Positions 44,476 to 56,300 of a stretch of 64,000 nucleotides of DNA are shown in pieces. The position numbers and the translations under genes are program-made. Position 1 is the stretch's first letter. Each line of letters opens with the position of its first letter. Origin of the DNA: Ambrosia x helenae (taxonomy: Eukaryota; Streptophyta; Magnoliopsida; Asterales; Asteraceae); contig JAUTDX010007081.1 in assembly GCA_030844895.1 (NCBI GenBank), positions 1 through 64,000 of the forward strand. Reading direction: 5' to 3'. The notes beneath the pieces are model-generated. The model was not told where the DNA came from, did not search any database, and saw only the letters and a program-made list of their open reading frames with translations.

Positions 44476-45965
44476 CCTTCAATTCCACATCCAACTTCCA
44501 TCCTCACACCATTTCACCACCATATCCTTATCCTAGTTTTATCATTTTTGCTTTGTACTTAGTCAAAGATTGTAATAACTACTTATAACAATCCAATCTT
44601 GTTTGTTTAATGCATAATCATTCAAATTTGATTATGTTTATTTCTAAAACCATGGTTGGTTGAGTTCTTACGTCATTTGGAGGATAGTTATTAACCCTCA
44701 TTTTATGGATAACCTTTTGGTGTGTGTTCATGACTTCAAGTAAATGATTTTCCTTATTGAAAGTCAAGTTTGTAAGATAAGCCAAGGACAATCCTCTAGT
44801 TTGTGTTTGTGAGTTTCAAACATTCATGTTTTCTATGTCTATGTAGTTTTAAACATGTTGACTAACAGGAAGGGGGTTATAAGTCATGGGTCAGAAATTG
44901 GGTTTTAGAAGTTCTTGCCTCGTGTATAGGGTGAATTACTTGTACACGAGGACTTGTTTGTTTACCCTTGAAGAGATTTCATCAAATCAAGGGGTCCATA
45001 GTAGTTGGTGGTTTAAATCTTTTATTGAAATATTCTTCTGATAAAATATACTAGCATTGTGGATTGTCGTCATGATGCTTCATTCCAATATTGTTGAGGG
45101 TAGCGATGCCCACAAAATAGTGTTTTGCAATATTATTGCATTAACACACATATTTGTTTTCTTCAAAGAAACGACTTTAGATGGTTGTCATGTGACTGCT
45201 GATTGTGGCAACTTTCTAAAGAGGCATATGATTTGGTAACCAGACGATAAGTCATTTATATTTTTGTATAATGATCAACTATGTTACGTACCCGTGTATT
45301 ACACTGGCTGAGCTAATATTTCTTTATAAATAGTTTATTTGAATAAAACTACATAATCGGTACTAATTATTAAATAAGACACCAGTACAGCATAATACAA
45401 TAAAAAACAAAACAACTTTACCCTAAGTTGTTCATACGTTATACATCATCTTCATCTTCTTAGGTTTCACTATTTTTTTCCTCTCCACCTTTTTATTGGT
45501 CTTTTTAGACTTAACAAAGCTGCCAAGTTCGCCACTATAGTCATCATCATCCAGTAGCTTGAAAGTCCTAACTCAATCCTAGCTGACCCGTTTCTACTTG
45601 TACATATTATACATTTTCACACACACACACATAAATAAAATCTAGATTAACGGATTAAAGACAGTGGGTCAGCTAGCCCAACCCAACCTGCATTACTTTG
45701 ACACATTACCCGACTAGAATGCAATTATCCAAATCCATCTTTAAGATGCTTATTTTCTGGATAATGAAGTTGGTAGCTTACAAACTACAAGATCAGGAGA
45801 CCAGTAAGAATGTTAAGCGCGCGAGTTGTATTACATCAACCGTAAAGAAGACGTCACACACGTAAGCTATTGTACACCAAAAAACAGTAAGTTGTGTTAC
45901 ATTACTACCAATAAGCCTACACACACCAGCTTTGAAACATAAGCTCGTAAGCTGCTACACGCACC
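44476..45965. other. intergenic stretch within the second duplication unit
   Basis: No gene is supported. A region with repeated GTAAGCT and CACAC words lies at about 45780-45970. Confidence 0.4.
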
Positions 45966-46475
45966 AAGCTTCATTACATTACAGCTAGTAAATCACTATT
46001 CTCGCGCAAACTCACTATCATGCTTTTAAACCTCGTAAAACCGAAAGACAATGTTAAACGCGTTACTCTCGCCTAAACCCGAAGAAGAGTATATGCACAA
46101 ACAAAGGGGTATAACATGCATGAAGTACTAGGTTGAAAAGGGAAAAAACTGTTAATCTTCACTTTCAAGCACTCCTAATAAGTCCAGTGCTCCACCTAAA
46201 TGCTTTCACGCCCAGGAGCAACACTAGACTAGGGGAACTTGAAGAGGTATGGTACTAAACCCGAGCTATGACCTTGATTTATTGTATTACTTTTCGTATT
46301 TATGATATTATTATTATTATTGTCTACCAACCCAATAACCGGGTCCATCGCAATATAGCTCTTGTTACACTTACTAGGCTATGGATTTTGTGGAGGTAAC
46401 ACCTAACTAAGCCTGGCCAATCAAGCTAAGGGCCACTAACAGTGGCCAATGAGTTTGCTATTTAAAGAGGTGTTC

Positions 46476-48951
46476 TGTGACACCCGACAAACTCGGGTTA
46501 ATAACTTTTGTCAAACTAGTAAGTCTACCTTAGTGAGTCATGCATACATTACACTTAACCGGGTCAATTGAGTCGTTATGATGGTTTTGGGAATCATCAG
46601 GAGTCGTTACAATGATCCACGGGATCATTGGGAATCGGTCCATAACCATATGTACAAGGATAGGTGATTTGAAGAATCGCCAGTTTAACGCACACACGCA
46701 AGTCTCGAGTCCCGAGAATTGGTGAAAGAATGTGAACATGTTAGTTATCATGCATTATGTGTTTATAATCATTATATGACTTGTCGGTATGTGAATACGT
46801 GCTTATATGTGTTAAAATAGTGTTTAACGCGCCAAAAACCCAAACAGCTCTGCAGGGGGCGAGTAGCAGGGCTGAGTAGCAGGGGCGATTAGCAGAGCTA
46901 ATCGCCTGTAACCTGATGCTACTCGCCTGCTGCAGATGGAACGACTAGAAACACCTATAAATACCACCCTTGTGTTGCAAAACATCATTTGTGAAACCCT
47001 AACTCGCCCCAAACCTCTCCCACGTCATAATCAACCTCTGGAACACGTTTTTGCCCTAGAATCCATCCTTTCAAGCTTTACACATCATTCTTTAGCAAAA
47101 CCTAAGGTGTGTTATCCATCCTAAACCTTTATCATGTTATTATGTTGATCCCTAAAGGTCCAAACCTGGTTTTGTGATGTTTGTGTCTTTGAAAACCTTT
47201 GAAATCAATTATTAAACAAGTCTAATCCTTCAATATGTGTTCTATGTGGTGTATTCATGCAAGATATGATTTTTATGGTTAGAACATGAGGATTCTTATG
47301 TGTTTGATGTATTTCTGATATATATGAGTTGTTAGGATGTTTATCTACGAGTTTGAAAGTTAATGGCTGTGTATTGATGATAATATGTGTTTTGACCCGT
47401 TTGAATGATTTAGGAAGATTTAGGGTGTTATGATATGATTTGATGATTGTTTGATGTTAGGGTTTACACTAGGATGATGTAATAACAGTAGGATGATGAT
47501 TTGCATGTTTGGGGTTTCATAGTATTATTCCATTTTCGGGAAATACTTGCAATTAGGGTGTTAGACTGATGACAAATTGGGGGTTTTCACTTGGAATGGG
47601 TTGCTTAATGATTTGGGATTGATGTTGGGTGTTTCCACATGTTTCGGATCTGATTTGAGAGGTTAAACGCGTGAAAAGTAACCTTGGGCTGCAGGGGGCG
47701 AGTAGGAAAGCTACTCGCCTGCCCAAGGGGCGATTAGGAAGCTAATCGTCTCCCTTAAGGGGCGAGTACTGCATTAGGGGCAATTAGCCTTGCTAATTGC
47801 CTGTTGGATCTCCTAATTGCCTGTTTGATTCCTAATCATGTGTTTAGTTGTTGTAAGTGTATTTTGGCATCCTGAAACATGGTTTAACACCTAGGAACAT
47901 GTTGGAACCTCGTGGCATGTCTAATAACCTATTAACATGTGTTCGGATTCGTATATGCGATGTGTGATATGTGAACTGTATGCTAGATTAGTGAACTATT
48001 GTGTGTGGTTACGTGCATAGTTGCATATGATTACTTGATTACTTGTTCTTGGCTAACACGTGGGATGTCGGGTTACCAATGGGATGTCGGGTCTTGTCTT
48101 ATGTGGTCAGGTTATCAGTCAAACATGTTTTTAAACGAATAATGGTTATGGTCTGGACACTTAGGGACTAGTTGACCTACGGGTCAATAGTTCGGGTACT
48201 CATATGCATTTAATTATAGGTTGTCGATACTAGGAACTGTCATTTGCATTGTCTGTGGTTTATAAGAAGAACACAATCTAAGGTGAGTTTCACGACCCCT
48301 CTTTCGGTGTTTATGTTTTTGGGGGAGAAACATGCTACGTACTTGCTTTCATACTGATCATGTTATGCTAGTGTTACTTTGCGTTCTTACTGTACGATAG
48401 TTCAGTTATACCGATGGGCGGTAGTTCAGTTAGCCGTGATTCGGCAGTTCAGTTCACCGTGGATCGGTAGTTCAGTTATTCCTGGGTTGGCAGTTCGGTT
48501 ACACACGGGTGTTTCACACTTGGTATCGTATTAGCGGTTTCATATGTCGGGTTTGGCATACTTATAGCATAGCAGTAACATGAAGGAACATTCAAACTTT
48601 TGGAAACGTTTTACTTAAAAACCTGTTAACTCACCAGCATTTTGTGCTGACGTTTTTAGCATATTTTCTCAGGTCGCTAAGGTAGCAGATGTTGATAGGC
48701 GCACGGTGTCGCATGGCGTCTTGGATTTCATTTGCATGGTTTTCAAACGTTGTCGAACTTATGTTGTCTATGTCTTTGGAGTTGTATGGATGTTTAATGC
48801 TTCCGCTGACGTTAGTTACATTTTGAAAACTTAATGAATGGCCTACGTTTCTTTTACATTTAGTGGTCATTTATTGTGACTGCTGACTTGGATCCTGGTG
48901 TGTCACGCGCCTCGCGGTAAAACCCTGCAAGTGAAATTTGAGGGTGTGACA
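46476..48951 (+). mobile_element. solo long LTR (gypsy type), TSD TGTTC
   Basis: The 2476-bp segment begins TGTGACACCC and ends GGGTGTGACA, a 10-bp inverted terminus. The flanks are TGTTC at 46471-46475 and 48952-48956. A TATA-like CTATAAATACC at about 46956 followed by a non-coding leader fits plus-strand LTR transcription. Repeats of GCGAGTAG/GGCGATTAG words occur near 46860-46930 and 47695-47820, and CGGTAGTTCAGTTA-type units at about 48405-48500. No internal retrotransposon region is present. Confidence 0.92.
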
Positions 48952-48956
48952 TGTTC

Positions 48957-49281
48957 GCCTTTCATCTAGGGCATGCTCTCATGTAAAAGCTGCCACCATA
49001 CTTTTTATGACTGTGAATAGGGAACAACTCCTGGCAGTCACCTCTACCCCCACTTTTCCTTTCTCTTTTTACAGACATGAATCCAAATGGAGAAGAACAA
49101 GGTGTGGTTCTCATGTAGAATATAGTTTAAGCATGATCCAAACAACCCGTTTTGCTTCATGTTTCATCAGAGTTAATTTAAGGTTGTTAACAAGTGATCA
49201 TATGGCCTCAAGGAAAACTTTATTAAGAATATAAGAAAGTGGATCTATTTTTATGTATAAAATAAAGAGTTAATTACAAAA
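48957..49281. other. intergenic, end of the duplication
   Basis: The first ~60 bases are block D of the tandem duplication. The rest has no supported feature. Confidence 0.4.
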
Positions 49282-49811
49282 GAGGAAAACATCAAAATGA
49301 ACATTGACCAACATAAATTACCAAAATAAACATTTAACAAGTCTAAATTTAGAGAAGACATGCAAAATAAGAGTGTTCAGACGATGCCACATGTCCCACA
49401 TGTCTAAGGCTTATACCTTTAAAAAAGCAAGGGACCCTCATGTAAAAACCAAACATACATTGACATGTGTTTTAAACATCTTGAGTTGTTAGAAAAGTCA
49501 AAACATTAGACATCTAAGAATCTGATGAAATGTCTAAGAATCTAATGAAACATCTAAGTATCTAATGAAACGTCTAAGTATCAAACGAAACGCCTAATAA
49601 TCTAACGAAACGTCTAAGAATATGATAAAATATCTTATTTTAATTGGTTTAGAGAATGAGTCCCTTGTTTTCTAGTGTTCTAAGCTTTAGACTTTTGAGA
49701 CACGTGTCATCCTTAGAGCATACTTGGTTTGCGTGACTTCTCTAAGTTTAGACTTGTTAAATTTTTACTTTGGTAATTTATATTGGTCAATGTTTATTTT
49801 GAAGGTTTTCC
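49282..49811. mobile_element. Mutator-like MITE, 9-bp target duplication
   Basis: The arms share about 100 bases in inverted form (AACATTGACCAA, then TAAATTACCAAA and AACAAGTCTAAA). The flanks are ATTACAAAA (49273-49281) and GTTACAAAA (49812-49820), 8 of 9 matching. The core at about 49503-49635 is six imperfect ~21-bp tandem units of the type CGTCTAAGAATCTAATGAAA. Confidence 0.85.
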
Positions 49812-50341
49812 GTTACAAAAATGGTCTACATAGTTTAGACCAAGTCACATATTTGGGTACTAACTACTAGGTTCTAAAGGTTGCAAAGGTTGCAAGTTTG
49901 AACTTTGCCGATTCACTACTAGTTATCTAAAGCGATTTAAGACGAACCCAAAGCACATTGCATCTTAAAAAGCGATTTAAGACGAACCCAAAGCACATTG
50001 TTTAATTGAACGGCAATGTGCATAAAGACGACTCGCCTCAAAACAATAGAGTTAAAAGGACCAGACTTGTTTTTGTTTTGCGAATCATTTTGTTTGTTAC
50101 ATGACCAAACGAAACATTTTAGACGTAAAACAATAAGATACACAACTTATATGAGGTGGAAGTAATAAGATATTTATGGAAGGTAAGACATAGTTGACTT
50201 GTTTAACTTGTAGTTATACCCACCTAGAATTTAACCGTACAGTGCAAAATACAAGCATAGATAGGCAAGTCAGGATGTAATCAACTGCTGAGTATTTATG
50301 TCTAGAAACATTCCTATTAATATACAAAACAACAAATCACC
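49812..50341. other. 3' flank of the RPRD1-like gene
   Basis: It contains a near-perfect direct repeat of AGCGATTTAAGACGAACCCA (about 49931 and 49971). The part next to 50342 is the likely 3' UTR of the minus-strand gene. Confidence 0.4.
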
Positions 50342-53300
50342 TCACTGCCGGGGCACAGGTGGCGGCGGTGTAGGCTGATTGTTTTGCCCGTAAAATCCAA
50401 TACCTGGAGGCCTGTAGTATCCGCCGCTAGTCTGAGACTGTTGCTGCTGCTGCTGCTGTTGTTGCTGTGGAGGCGGCTGGTGGGCGGGCCTCATCATCCC
50501 CATTGCAATATGTGATGGCAAAGGAGGTGGTGGTGGTAGGCTGCTAGCATTGTATGCATACGGCATTCCACCCATCATTAAGCCAGAAGAAGGCTGAACA
50601 AACTGATTCGCTGGAGAACTTGTGCCCCCGACTGTGGATGGTGGAGGTGGTGGTGGGGGTGGAAATGATGTTGGGATATTAGTGAAGTAAGCTGAACTAA
50701 CGGCGTCGGGATTGGTTAAATCTGAGACCGGCATTGGTTTTTCTAGTTTGGGTTTTTTTTCTGGAGGATATAAAGGTAGACCGGAGTTGAATCCGGATGA
50801 ATTAAAGCCGTTGCTGATTGAGGCGGCTTCCTCTGCAACTAGAGACGAAAGAACAGATGTAAGCATTTGTGCGGAGGACGCTGAAGCTGCAAGTTTTGCA
50901 GCAACTGCAGCTGCAGCGGCTTTCTTGCTGTCTTCTTCAGTAACTTGTGTCGGAGTCATTTCACCAGCAGGAAGAGAAGGCGAGGCCAGTTTCTTCCTCA
51001 AATTGGCAGCATCATCAATTTGGCGTCGCGCAACCTGCAAATTTGCAAATTCATCAGTATCTTTAGAGTTTTGGTTCAACAGAAACGATTTATATAATCC
51101 TAAAACATGAAAAAGATTTCATCTTTTGAATCAAGATATAATTTTCAAAATCATCAGTCCATAGATGAGAACGCTTGAAAGTGTATTCTCACTGGTTGGG
51201 ATCATCCCACAATTAAAAGATATTGACCTCCAGATATCTATCTACGTTGGACTGATGCAAATCTGCTGCAACTTCGAAGAGAATCGGCACATACAAGCAT
51301 AGTAGTCAAAAGTGCAAAAAGTGCACGCCCAAAACAAAAGATGAACAGTGAGAAACTAAAAAGTACATGTATATATATATATATATATAATAGGGCGGTT
51401 ATTGTGAAAAGTGACAAAAACGTGTGAAGTGTCCGAAGTCACGTTACATACATAATTACGTACCATAGACAGAATCATTACTACTTCATTACCAAAATTA
51501 CGTACCACATACATAAATCATTATAGTTCCATTATATACATAATCATTATAGTTTCATTACCAAAATCACCTACCATAAACATAATCATTCAAAACTTTA
51601 CATAACAATTTTTCATACCCTTAAAAAACGTAACATACAAAATTACGTACCATAGACAGAATCACTACTAGTTCATAACTACAATCACGTACCAAAAATA
51701 CGTACCATAGACAGAATCACTACTGGTACATGATAATTTACGTAATGTTTTTATATGTTAATGAAAGCATTACGTAATTATCATGCACTTCGCACACTTC
51801 GCACGTTTTCATTACTTTGTATTTGAACCTGCCCCTATATAGATATAATAGGCATATAAAATAAATAATGAACTCAATAAAAACATAAATTAACGAAATG
51901 CTTAATTAATAAAATATTTGTACCCTTATAGATCATTATTGTCTTGTAAAAGTAACAATAACAAAATAAATTTAATAATAACAATAATATAGTTAATATC
52001 TTTTGTATATATAATATATTATTTATGAAAATACTATCAAAGTTAAAAGAACGGAAACGAGCCTCGAGGCGATTTCCCTTCGCCTCATGAGGCGTAAGCT
52101 CGAGGCGCGGTCAAAACATAAATATGAAAATTATGTGTCTATAAAAAATAAAATACTTGACCTAGAAAAGTCTAAAACATCAAAAATAAAATAATTGACC
52201 CAAAAAATCTAAAACACAAAAAAAAAAAAAAAAAAAAAAAAAAAACACACCCTAAACCACTCGAGGTACACCTGAGGTGCACATTTTCTTAGCGCCTCGG
52301 CCCTTAGAGGCGTATGTATAATCTGAACCCCATGAGGCGCGCCTCATACTTGTTTTCTTAGAGTTTCGCCTCGAGGCACACCTCGAGGCGTACGCCTCAC
52401 CCGTTTTTTTAAACCATGAATACTATAATAACAAAAATAGAGAAAAAATCATTAAGTATTTAACTAGGCTACCCACTCATTAGCCTTTCATATTTAACTA
52501 ACAAACAGAGCACACATGTGAGACGCTAGGAATTCATATAATAACCATAAATCAACTCTATATAAAATTTACTATAATGTTAATCTGTGTACACCCAAAA
52601 TTAAGATAATAAAAAGTTATGTATGATTTAATATATAAAAAAAAAACTCTATGTACAACCTAAAAAGCTATATGTACAACCTAAAGAAGCACAAAATCTG
52701 CTAAATCTCTATGATACACTCAAATCTTGATGTACAACTAGCAAAGCTCTACATACAATAAACAAGAATAAAACACATACAAATTAGAAAAGTTTAGGGT
52801 CAACTTGTATAAAAGATTATAACATTAAGAATATAACATGAAATTTAGTGAAAGTGATAAATAAAAGAAAAAAGAATAAAAAAGATGATAGGCAGGTGGT
52901 TTAAGTTTCTAAAGTTTAAACCCTAAACAAGTAATCAGCCATCACTTTCATATTCTCTCTTATCACCCGACTCATCTCTGTCACTCTCACCCTCTCTTTC
53001 ATCTTCTCTCCCCGACTCATCTCCACCATACACCCAGGGCTCCTCCTCACCTGTCTTTGTAATCATTTCCCTGTTTTTCTGATTTGACACATTTATAAGC
53101 ACTCGACTTACGCCTGTGCAACTCCAATCGAAGAGTCCTGAAGCGGTTGTCTCGTGTACATCTCTCACCATCAGTAAGAAGAAGCGTGTTGCCGATTACT
53201 GGAGGGCACCTCGTGCCTAGCCACGCCTTAAGCACATTTTTACAACTATAGGTGTGCGCCTTTGACAACATAGCATGCAGTGTTCATCACTTGGATGTGA

Positions 53301-56300
53301 TCAAGCTGAAGTCAACGATGACAATGTAGCTATTTTTGTACACATAGTTTCTGATAAACAGGAAGAAGGTGATGAGCAGTAGACCACTATTGGAACTGGA
53401 AACAATAACTAATATATGTTTGGATAATGAATCATCTTAAAGACTTTGAAAAGGCAAAGTTTCAAAGAAAAGAATGATATAATCTAAATACAGAAAGTAG
53501 TAGGCTTGATTGAATTGAAAAGCAAAGTACAGATAGTTAATCCAATTCGAGAAGGATTGGGTCTCTAAATACAAAGGATAAGAACCCTATTTTTTAATAA
53601 TACATCAACTGCCTAAAAGAAGCCTAACACATCAGTATTTAACCTAAGAAAATAGCGGGAACAGTTATGCCCATCACTCCTGATTTGGCAGTTACAAACT
53701 GAAGAGCAGGGCCTGGGTTATCTGGACCAGGGCCTTGGTTAATTGAGTCCGTATCAAAGAATCAAGCCTCGAGTTGTTTTCCCTTCGCCTCATGAGGCGT
53801 AAGCCTCGAGTGAACCAAGGCGTAAGCCCAAGAGGGAAGTAAATAATAAATATAAAAATTATATATCCTATAAAAAATAATAATTGACACAGAAAGTCTA
53901 AACATCAAAAACACACAAAATAATTGACACAAAAAGTCTAAAACATAAAAAACACAACATACAAATAACCCCATGAGGCACCGCCTCAGAAAACTCTTTT
54001 AGCACCTCGCCTCGAGGCACACGCCTCAAAGGTCAACAATCTTAAATCAATATTGAATTATTGAGCATAACGTACCTAAGAGAGATAATTGTGCAATTAA
54101 CAATATATGTAACTGAAAGTCTGAAACAAGAGAACGAAACTTTAGGTCGTTCAACAGTATAGACATCACTATACCCTGACCTTAAAGACAGGACTAGGGC
54201 ATCAACACACTATTCCACAACATTTGTTCCAGCATCTATTATGAAAATATCAGGTACAACTACTGATATATGTTCGGCTGGTTCAAGTTAAAACCATATA
54301 CGGTCAAAGCGTAAAACCATACCGTGAACTGAACCATATAAGTTTCAAGCTGTAAAACCGACCCGGCTTGATTCGGTTTGGACGGTTCAGTCGGTTTTCA
54401 ATGCTTTATGAACACCCCTACTTCAGACAGCAAGAATACATCGGTCTCTTAATATGATTTATCATTAAAAAGGTATTTAAACTGAGGTAGTTCTGGCCAT
54501 GCAACAATCCAACCTACAAATCTGTATCTTGAGAACCGGACTTTGATCCCCCAATATTTATTCAGGCTGTAAGAGTCAAAGAAGAAGCCATAACATAAAG
54601 TCTATGAATACATCCTCAGGAAATCTGAGAGTAATACATACTATTAACCTGAGAGTAATACATACTATTAACTCCTAGTTTACATTTGTATTCAAGGAAA
54701 GAATAAACTTGTGGAAAAGACCACTATGCCTAGAAACATTAACCAGCCATAAAATTTCAAAGACTCCTAAACTAAAATTGTTTACAATTGTTTCAGATCC
54801 TACCAGTAAATAAAATTGTTTTTGTCTGTTCTCTAACATCAGATCCAACATCAATGACATTGTATACTTGAGTTGAGGGTACATTTTTTATGATTGTTTT
54901 CCTTATTAGGCGATTATATAGTATAGATATTGTTTTATTATAGATAATGTGTTTATGGAAATCATTTCCTGAATTAGGTATAGGTCGGTTAGGGTTATAG
55001 GCCTATATATATGGCCTCATTCTTTGTATTATTATTGATTCAGATTATCAATACCATAAACACTTTTATGGTATCAGAGGCCCACATATCACCCTGTGAT
55101 TCATTGTATGCTGCTATTTCGTCACAAATTTAGGTATGATGGGTCCCTTGAACGATATAAAGCACGTCTGGTTGTTAATGGAAAATCCGAGACGGTTGGC
55201 ATCGATTATGAGGACACATTTAGTCCGGTTGTCAAACCGGCCACTATTCGCACTGTTTTATCCTTAGTTGTGTCCGTCCTGGCCGATACATCAATTGGAT
55301 GTCAAAAACGCTTTCTTGCATTGTAATTTACAGGAGACGGTATTTATACATCAACTGCCAGGGTTCGTTGATAAACGTCACCCAGATTTTGTTTGCAGGT
55401 TGAAACGTTCTTTATATGGCTTGAAACAGGTTCCACGAGCATGGTACACTCGTTTTGCCTCGTATTTAGTGTCTCTCGAGTTTCAAAGCAGTGCGTGTGA
55501 CAACTCTCTGTTTATTTTTAATAAAGGGTCACAGGTTGCGTATTTACTTTTATACGTTCATGATATCATTCTTACAGCTTCTACTGATAGTTTTCTTCGG
55601 GAACTCATTGGCCTGCTCTCACGAGAGTTTGCTATGACCGATTTGGGTCACTTACATCAATTTTGGGGCATTAATGTTACCACACGCATGCTCAGGGTCT
55701 TTTTCTGTCTCAATCCCAATATGCAAAGGAAATTATAAATCGGGCCTCCATGACAAACTGCAAGCCATGTGCTACACCCGTCAACTTATCGGCCAAACGT
55801 AGTGCCACTGACGGCCCTTTATTCAATGATCCGACCCTTTATAGAAGTCTGGCCAGTGCCTTGCAGTATCTCACTTTTACTAGACCGGATATCTTTTATG
55901 CCGTCCAGCTGGTTTGCTTATTTATGCATGAGCCACGAGATTCTCACTTTGTGTTTCTACAGGGCACTGTTGATTATGGGATTCGACTGGTACGGTCCGC
56001 AGTTCATTCCCTTGTAGCTTATTTTGATGCAGACTTGGGTGGTTGCCCCGACTCCCGACGTTCGACTAGCGGTTATTGTGTGTTCCTTGGTGATAATCTT
56101 CTTTCGTGGTCTTCCAAACGGCAACCCAAAGTTTCTCGTTCAAGTGCAGAGGCAGAATACAGAGGCGTTGCTAACGCCGTTGCAGAAGCTACATGGATCA
56201 GATATTTATTATTTGAGTTAGGTGTTCCGTTACGACGAGCATCCATCGTCTATTGTGACAACGTTTCTACCGTATACTTATCCGATAATCCTGTGCAGCA

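Larger units (their letters stand above)
40936..49020 (+). repeat. second unit of the diverged tandem duplication
   Basis: Blocks A (about 41000-41560), B (45966-46270), C (46266-46475) and D (about 48970-49020) repeat those of the first unit. Two solo LTRs (41900-44470 and 46476-48951) account for about 5 kb of its length. No gene is seen; short frames at 41169-41547 fall in block A and are not protein-like. Confidence 0.7.

Noticed and set aside
49503..49635. CRISPR-like regular repeats
   Set aside because: Units are contiguous with no unique spacers and sit in a plant MITE; this is a simple tandem array.
52935..53271. Two minus-strand open frames of about 75 codons in RPRD1-like intron 6
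   Set aside because: They have low complexity (EGESDRDESGD), overlap each other and show no splice link to the host gene's frame.
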